This document shows positions 22,376-27,180 of a stretch of 27,180 nt of DNA, piece after piece (position 1 is the stretch's first letter; every line of letters begins with the position of its first letter). This DNA is from CAYIYO01 sp964367715. GTDB lineage: Bacteria > Chlamydiota > Chlamydiia > Chlamydiales > Criblamydiaceae. A program made the translations under genes and the position numbers. The stretch lies in NCBI GenBank assembly GCA_964367715.1, contig CAYIYO010000022.1, positions 1 to 27,180 of the forward strand, in the 5' to 3' direction. The notes under the pieces are model-generated. The model saw nothing but the letters and a program-made list of their open reading frames with translations. It was not told the DNA's origin and searched no databases.

Positions 22376-23025
22376 TGAAGAAGGCGATTGTTTTATTAAG
22401 TGGAGGCCTGGACTCCACTGTTGCATTGGCTATTGCAAAAGAGAGCGGAAGAGAATGCATTGCGATCAGCTTTAATTATGGCCAGCGCCACCGTATTGAG
22501 CTCGAATATTCCAAACAGGTCGCTGCCTTTTATTCTATTCCACAAAAAATTGTGACGATCGACCCCTTTCTTTTTATGAGCAGCAGTTTGTCGATGGAAG
22601 GAAATGTTCCGACAAACAGAACCTTGGAAGAGATTGCGAGTGGAGGGATTCCTTCTACATACGTTCCTGCGCGCAACACGCTATTCCTTGCCTATGCGAC
22701 TGCATTTGCGGAGATCTATCAGGCACAAGAAATTTATGTCGGAATGAATGCCGATGATCAGTATGGATATCCGGATTGCCGTCCTGCTTATATTGCCGCT
22801 TTCCAAGGACTGCTCGATGTCGCTACAAAGCAATCCACCACAGGTTCTCCTCCCCTGCTTGTGACACCTCTTGTTAAGATGACAAAGAAAGAGATTGTCG
22901 CAGAAGGAATTCGTCTGAAGGCTCCGCTTTCTATCACATGGAGCTGCTACGCACCAACAAAAACTGAAGAAGTGTGTGAGGTGTGTGATGCATGTACACT
23001 TCGCACCGCTGCTTTTTCTTCTTGA
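22375..23025 (+). CDS. queC: 7-cyano-7-deazaguanine synthase QueC
   Basis: QueC turns 7-carboxy-7-deazaguanine into preQ0 using two ATP and ammonia. It has 216 residues. The PP-loop ATPase motif SGGLDSTVAL is at residues 8-17, SFNYGQRHRIEL near 31-42 is diagnostic, and YVPARNTLFLAYA near 92-104 and GMNADDQYGYPDCRPAY near 123-139 follow. The C-terminal zinc site has four cysteines (SCYAPTKTEEVCEVCDACTLR). The open frame reaches back to 22348, but the true start is the ATG at 22375, which overlaps the queE stop by one base and begins the conserved KKAIVLLSGG. Together QueE and QueC give the two consecutive steps to preQ0 for queuosine in tRNA. Confidence 0.95.
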   Translation: MKKAIVLLSGGLDSTVALAIAKESGRECIAISFNYGQRHRIELEYSKQVAAFYSIPQKIVTIDPFLFMSSSLSMEGNVPTNRTLEEIASGGIPSTYVPARNTLFLAYATAFAEIYQAQEIYVGMNADDQYGYPDCRPAYIAAFQGLLDVATKQSTTGSPPLLVTPLVKMTKKEIVAEGIRLKAPLSITWSCYAPTKTEEVCEVCDACTLRTAAFSS

Positions 23026-23108
23026 AAAAAATAATTATTTTAATCTATACAAAATTAAAATTTCTATTTGATTCGCTGTATATAAATAATTAGCAAAGGA
23101 GACCTCCC

Positions 23109-23888
23109 TTGAATAAACTGCTACTTGCTGCCTATTTATTTTTAACTCCCTTCTTTTGTTTTTCAGAAGTTTATTCTCGTCCGGCACATGTGGACCAAGA
23201 GATTTGGGATAGTGTCTCGCCTTATTTTTTACCGGAAGGACATGCGGCAAAGGTGGTATTAGATACGATTTTCCACGGAAAAGAACGTGTGCTATTAACA
23301 CAAAATACACTTAGACAGGGTGGATTTAAAGACGTTATCCAAGGAAAATATAGCGGTACGATTGTCGCTTCACATCGTCATCTAAGAGGATTCAAGCTCA
23401 AACTCTACACCGACAATCAGCAAGGAAAAATTGATTGGGCTTCTTTGAAAGATCGGGTAACGGGAGCGAATAGTATACGGCAAACAATCGAAAATCACAA
23501 TTTAGGCGCTTTGATAAAGGTCCCTAAAAAATGGCTTTACCCCCTTCCGGCATATCCTGCCCCGCCTCCTAACCTAGAACGTAAAAACTTCATTCTTATT
23601 GAAGAAGATATGGAGCTGATTGCAGAACACAAAAACCTATCTAAATGGAAAAGTTCTTCTCTCCCCAAAAAACTGTTGGATGCTGTTTATATTGTTTTGA
23701 AAGAAAATGGACTAATTGACTGTGCGTACGCGTTCAACATGCCTTTTTCTAAAGATGGGCGTGTTGCCTTTGTCGACACCGAACTTCACCACCATCGCAA
23801 TGTCCCTTTCGAAAAACTTATCCCTTATCTTTTTCCTACACGCCAAAAACACTGGAATCAGTTGATTGATAAGGGGGGACCCCATTAA
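23109..23888 (+). CDS. Secreted protein of unknown function, faintly kinase-like
   Basis: This 259-residue protein starts at TTG (23109), with a strong AAGGAG ribosome site 7 nt upstream. A signal peptide (residues 1-19, KLLLAAYLFLTPFFCFS) predicts export. The body has an RQGGFKDVIQGKYSGTIVASHRHLRGFKLKLYTD segment at 69-102. Then come NHNLGALIKVPKKWLYPLP (129-147), FILIEEDMELI (161-171) and DGRVAFVDTELHHHRN (216-231). Glycine-rich strand, lysine strand, acidic hinge and a late VAFVDTE resemble the order of parts in protein-kinase-like folds, but an HRD-type catalytic motif is not visible. That reading is a weak hypothesis. I do not recognise the family. It sits with a candidate effector and an Inc-like protein. 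The upstream 80 nt are very AT-rich with a TATAAA at 23081-23086, a possible -10 box. Confidence 0.7.
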   Translation: MNKLLLAAYLFLTPFFCFSEVYSRPAHVDQEIWDSVSPYFLPEGHAAKVVLDTIFHGKERVLLTQNTLRQGGFKDVIQGKYSGTIVASHRHLRGFKLKLYTDNQQGKIDWASLKDRVTGANSIRQTIENHNLGALIKVPKKWLYPLPAYPAPPPNLERKNFILIEEDMELIAEHKNLSKWKSSSLPKKLLDAVYIVLKENGLIDCAYAFNMPFSKDGRVAFVDTELHHHRNVPFEKLIPYLFPTRQKHWNQLIDKGGPH

Positions 23889-23917
23889 TATACCTGAAAA
23901 ATAACAACTGAGGTTTC

Positions 23918-25489
23918 ATGTCTGCATTCCCGACAATAACGACAATTCCCCGTCTGGAAAATCTTGAAAATATTAATGAATCGCCGACTCCTACCTCACC
24001 TCCCCTGATACGCACTCCACGCTCTATGCCGGTTTCTCCACGTAAAGAAGAGGAAGATGAGAGGATTGCTCAAGTCGCTCGTCGTGCCCGCTCTACCTCT
24101 TCTACCTCTTCTAGCTCCATTATTTCCCCAAGAAAATTTTTCACTCGAAAATGTAGCCTTGAACCCACAGAAGATATTTTTATATTTCAAATTGAAGAAA
24201 TAATGAAAGAATGCCCTCACAAAGTAACCTCTTGCGAAGAGCTAAAGCGAGTGGTTCAGGAGTTTTGTTATAAAGAAGAAAACTCACGAAAATCAAATGG
24301 AGAATTGATAGCTGAAATTCAAACGACAGGTTTGCTGATAAAAAAAATTATCGAACGCGTTCAATGGCTAGTGTTTACATTACAATCAAAAGAAAAAAAT
24401 ATTCCTTTGGAAGAAGAACTCATTACAAAATTAAATTCTTTAATTTTCTTCTCTTTAAGCAATAATGGTTTAAAAGGATTTCTTCTTTTTTGGGATAATC
24501 CCCATACTCGAATGATAAAAATGATTTTCAACCTTTGTGTACATTCTGACAATGACACAGGAATGTCGATATTAGGATACCTAAAATCTTGGGGCCACGA
24601 AAAGGCAATAGATAACCTTGAAGCAATTCGTCAACTTATTGGAGCTCAAAAAGAATACCAACAATTAGCAATTCACCGCATTTGTCAAAAAAAATATGAG
24701 TGGGTGAGTAAAAAAGAAGATCCCTACCCCCTTTTGAATATTAAATGGGAACAAGTTGTTCGTTCCCTCTTTCAGAAAGCACCTCTCATCAATCAACTTC
24801 TTCTTGGTCCAGAAAAAAAAACGGTAGATTTCCCGTTAGTAGAAGGAAGCGCTATTGCTTGCCAACGCCACTTGATGTCCCATTTTTTTGGTATGTTATC
24901 CGATGAATTAGATAAAGTGAAAAGAGAGCAGGATGTTCTCACCACCAGCACAACGGCTTCGCTACCCGGTGAAATAAAAGATCGTGCCTCATTTCTTTCT
25001 TTTTGCTCTGGAGAGGATTATGACGATATTAAAGATAAAATTCGTTCCCTGGGAGCTCTCGCATATCTTATTCCAATGATGCTTTCTGTTTCTTGTTGGT
25101 CAAAAGCAGATGCCGCTCTTCGGGAGGAGATTTTCCCGCTCCTCTTCCCCTCTCCTACCCGTTTGGCACAGGGATACATAGGATTTATGGTTGTGAGCGA
25201 TCCCGAGCATTTTCCGGATGGAGAAATAGAAATTTTAAATGAAATTGATGTGATTGTACGCCAACAGCGCCACTTTAAAATCGTTTACCGCGAACATCAA
25301 CCCGTTATCGAACTCCCCTTAAGATCTCCTAGAGATTTTCCTGTCGTTGCACATATTACCTTTCAATTTACCCTCTATCCTTCGTTGGAAAATGAATGGG
25401 AGGGAAATATTCAAGTTCTCGACTTAAAAATTAATTTGCAGGAGCACGCAAACGGTCTGATACAATTGCTAGAGGATGCAATAGAATAG
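23918..25489 (+). CDS. Hypothetical protein, candidate type III effector
   Basis: I do not recognise this 523-residue protein. Residues 1-75 are Pro/Ser/Thr-rich with several SPR or TPR triplets (RTPRSMPVSPRK, SIISPRKF) and a low-complexity RSTSSTSSSSI tract. That is typical of disordered secretion signals and of host-kinase target sites. Residues about 85-350 are mostly helical. Residues about 350-523 include DRASFLSFCSGEDYDD and an IGFMVVSDPEHFPDGEIEILNEIDVIVRQ stretch. The tail, from FKIVYREH to the LDLKINLQ segment, is probably beta-rich. There is no signal peptide or membrane span, so if secreted it would use a Sec-independent route such as chlamydial type III secretion. It begins 29 nt after the secreted-protein gene and ends 6 nt from the convergent Inc-like gene. 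The ribosome site is TGAGG. Base composition is more AT-rich than the metabolic genes. Confidence 0.7.
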   Translation: MSAFPTITTIPRLENLENINESPTPTSPPLIRTPRSMPVSPRKEEEDERIAQVARRARSTSSTSSSSIISPRKFFTRKCSLEPTEDIFIFQIEEIMKECPHKVTSCEELKRVVQEFCYKEENSRKSNGELIAEIQTTGLLIKKIIERVQWLVFTLQSKEKNIPLEEELITKLNSLIFFSLSNNGLKGFLLFWDNPHTRMIKMIFNLCVHSDNDTGMSILGYLKSWGHEKAIDNLEAIRQLIGAQKEYQQLAIHRICQKKYEWVSKKEDPYPLLNIKWEQVVRSLFQKAPLINQLLLGPEKKTVDFPLVEGSAIACQRHLMSHFFGMLSDELDKVKREQDVLTTSTTASLPGEIKDRASFLSFCSGEDYDDIKDKIRSLGALAYLIPMMLSVSCWSKADAALREEIFPLLFPSPTRLAQGYIGFMVVSDPEHFPDGEIEILNEIDVIVRQQRHFKIVYREHQPVIELPLRSPRDFPVVAHITFQFTLYPSLENEWEGNIQVLDLKINLQEHANGLIQLLEDAIE

Positions 25490-25495
25490 AAGTTT

Positions 25496-26164
25496 CTATC
25501 TGGATTTTATGCTATTAATTAGTAATTCATTAATAGAAAGAACAGGAAGTGGTGGACATCTGCCACTCCGAGATCTTTCAGCGGCAAGCCTATCGTGGTC
25601 TTTAATTGCCTCGCCCAACAACCAATTGTATTCTATGTGAGAAATTCTCAAGAGCTTGTTAAACAACTCGATGTCTGCTCCATTCGATTGATTTTCTAAA
25701 TCTTTCACCGTTTGGGTGATGAGAGTTTCATTTCTTCGCCACACACCCTGATCGTCTTCAATATATAGTTGAAAAGGCACTTTTTTAAAGTCTACATACT
25801 CTTCTTTTTGTCTTAAAAACAAATAGGTTTTAATTGCCCATGTTTGCTTTTTATCGTCTAAAACAGTTTCAATATTTTTTCTATTGGCTTTCATACTTAG
25901 AACAACTGCGCAAGCAACAACTGAAACGAGAAGTGCTGTTCCTGTCAAGGCAGCTGCTGTGATTAAAGCAGCAACGGCTCCTGTAACTAAAAATACTGTC
26001 ACGGAAGCAAGAAGAGAGGAGGCTAAAACAACCAAAGTCACGCCTAAAATGAGAAGAGCAACTTTCGCTACTTTTTGGTCAGCCGCTATTTCAATTTTAA
26101 TTGGCTTTTCTTTAAAATCATTAGGAGACCAGTCTCTTTCTTTAGTTACATTTTGTGTTAACAT
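25496..26164 (-). CDS. Inclusion-membrane-protein-like (Inc-like) protein
   Basis: This is a 222-residue protein with a single bilobed hydrophobic domain at about residues 32-90 (two long spans with a very short turn, rich in Ala, Val and Leu). It is flanked by a polar N-terminus of about 30 residues and a soluble C-terminal domain of about 130. This is the architecture used to recognise chlamydial Inc proteins, which type III secretion inserts into the inclusion membrane with both ends in the host cytosol. There is no cleavable signal peptide. The start is the ATG at 26164, which has AAAGGA 7 nt upstream; a frame extension to 26185 lacks a ribosome site. A possible promoter is AATATA/AAACAA on the plus strand (26190-26195, 26214-26219; 18-bp spacing). 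An ordinary inner-membrane protein is the alternative. Confidence 0.7.
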   Translation of the reverse strand: MLTQNVTKERDWSPNDFKEKPIKIEIAADQKVAKVALLILGVTLVVLASSLLASVTVFLVTGAVAALITAAALTGTALLVSVVACAVVLSMKANRKNIETVLDDKKQTWAIKTYLFLRQKEEYVDFKKVPFQLYIEDDQGVWRRNETLITQTVKDLENQSNGADIELFNKLLRISHIEYNWLLGEAIKDHDRLAAERSRSGRCPPLPVLSINELLINSIKSR

Positions 26165-26335
26165 AATAAATCCTTTTAAAGTCAAAACTAATATAACATA
26201 TAAAAATAGATAAAAACAACCCTCTTTAATACATAAACTTTATTTTAAGATAGTCTTTAAACGATCGAAACGATTACATAAAACTCTGACCGTTAGTCTA
26301 TGCGTTACTTTTTAAGATTTTTTTTCTCTATCCAT

Positions 26336-26364
26336 TTGACTAAAATGCAAAAACCCTTTAGCAT
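26336..26364 (+). promoter_or_regulatory. Sigma-70-type promoter for tRNA-Leu
   Basis: TTGACT (26336-26341) and TAGCAT (26359-26364) are 17 bp apart and end 18 nt before the tRNA. The same layout is seen before tRNA-Cys. Confidence 0.55.
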
Positions 26365-26382
26365 TTACGCTTAACCCCTCTT

Positions 26383-26464
<82 letters not shown>

Positions 26465-26494
26465 TTTTTTATCAACCTGAGTTTCGGGTTTCCT

Positions 26495-27004
26495 ATGCCG
26501 CTAGCATCGCAAGCCGCCATCGGCATCGTCTTCAGTGAAAACAAAAAAAAAGTTCTTTTAATCAAACGACGCGACGTTCCTATATGGGTATTACCCGGTG
26601 GTGGAGTCGACTTTAATGAAAACCCAGATGATGCTGTCATCAGAGAGCTTTTTGAAGAAACAGGCCTTCGCACTTCTTTGCTAAGAAAAGTCGGTTCTTA
26701 TAGTCCCGCTCCCCCCTTTGCCACACAAACAGAAGTCTATGAATGCGGTGTGATTAACGGAGATCTCGCAATCGGTGAAGAGACAACAAATGTTGGTTTT
26801 TTTGGTGTTGATGCCCTTCCTGTCCCCTTTTTTCCTGTGCACCAGTATTGGATCGATGACGCCCTTTTAATGAAGGCTACGCCAATAAAAAAGCCTGTTC
26901 CTGGTGTGGGGTGGGGTAATTTTGCTTGGTATCTATTGACGCATCCTTTTTTAATCGGACGCTATCTCTTGGCTCGAATGGGCTTCCCTTATAACACAAA
27001 GTAA
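26495..27004 (+). CDS. Nudix hydrolase
   Basis: This 169-residue protein carries a complete Nudix box: GGVDFNENPDDAVIRELFEE followed by TGL, near residues 38-60, fitting G-x5-E-x7-RE-L-x-EE-x-G-L. Nudix enzymes cleave nucleoside diphosphates linked to another group, such as oxidised nucleotides, nucleotide sugars or NADH. The N-terminal strand region (ASQAAIGIVFSENKKKVLLIKRRDVPIWVLPGG) is standard. The C-terminal third (GVGWGNFAWYLLTHPFLIGRYLLARMGFPY) is not part of the core fold and has an aromatic, amphipathic or membrane-associating character. Substrate cannot be predicted. It begins 30 nt downstream of tRNA-Leu and has no good ribosome site, so it may be read through from the tRNA promoter, as rsmI may be from tRNA-Cys. 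Confidence 0.9.
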   Translation: MPLASQAAIGIVFSENKKKVLLIKRRDVPIWVLPGGGVDFNENPDDAVIRELFEETGLRTSLLRKVGSYSPAPPFATQTEVYECGVINGDLAIGEETTNVGFFGVDALPVPFFPVHQYWIDDALLMKATPIKKPVPGVGWGNFAWYLLTHPFLIGRYLLARMGFPYNTK

Positions 27005-27180
27005 TTTGTCTAGCTGAGCTTTTGGTTTAAACGACCATAACGACACCAAAGACCTTAACGACATATTTTTACTCGCGAAGTCACCTAATCGGTCACGGGG
27101 GACATCACTTAAGGCGTGGGTATTGTTTTTATGCATTCATCGCGGCAGCGCATACGCGTCAAGCTATAAAATAAATTGTT

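Overview
The window reads as a piece of chromosome from an environmental chlamydia (order Parachlamydiales, outside the Chlamydiaceae). This is an inference from content. It carries a GroEL paralog, two cysteine-rich outer-membrane barrels, a protein with the double-hydrophobic domain of inclusion-membrane (Inc) proteins, candidate secreted proteins, and a citrate synthase/malate dehydrogenase operon. Classical Chlamydia lack citrate synthase, while amoeba-associated relatives keep a fuller TCA cycle. Genus cannot be settled from sequence alone. The DNA is moderately AT-rich and densely coding.

Layout. 1-5360, minus strand: a coiled-coil protein and a HAD phosphatase (2 nt apart), then type III glutamine synthetase and the start of nadD (17 nt apart, truncated by the window edge). 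5361-6600, plus: tRNA-Cys with a visible promoter, then rsmI. 6772-9687, plus: two tandem FadL-type porins that share a 19-nt upstream motif; each is followed by a strong intrinsic terminator. 9873-14631, plus: a small ORF, a GroEL paralog, and a complete siderophore/haem/B12-type ABC importer (binding protein, FecCD permease, ATPase). GroEL and the three transporter genes overlap end to start. 14678-16060, minus: a sodium-dependent NSS transporter, convergent with the importer across a long hairpin made of two copies of a 27-nt repeat. 16223-18517, plus: a 39-codon membrane micro-ORF, a YkgJ-type Cys-cluster protein and a phosphohexomutase. 18613-21604, minus: mdh, gltA and a polytopic membrane protein in one tight operon. 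21719-23025, plus: queE-queC for 7-deazaguanine (queuosine precursor) synthesis. 23109-26164: a host-interaction-like island with a secreted protein starting at TTG, a candidate effector with a Ser/Pro-rich N-terminus, and a convergent Inc-like protein. 26383-27004, plus: tRNA-Leu(UAG) and a Nudix hydrolase. The last 176 bases hold nothing I recognise.

The genes combine central metabolism (glutamine, NAD, TCA, hexose phosphates, tRNA and rRNA modification) with nutrient uptake suited to an intracellular bacterium: hydrophobic-compound porins, a metal-chelate importer and a Na+-amino-acid-type symporter. The most notable arrangement is the translational coupling of a GroEL paralog to an iron-type importer. 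The two intergenic stretches over 300 bases (5361-5678 and 8083-8391) are described as features.
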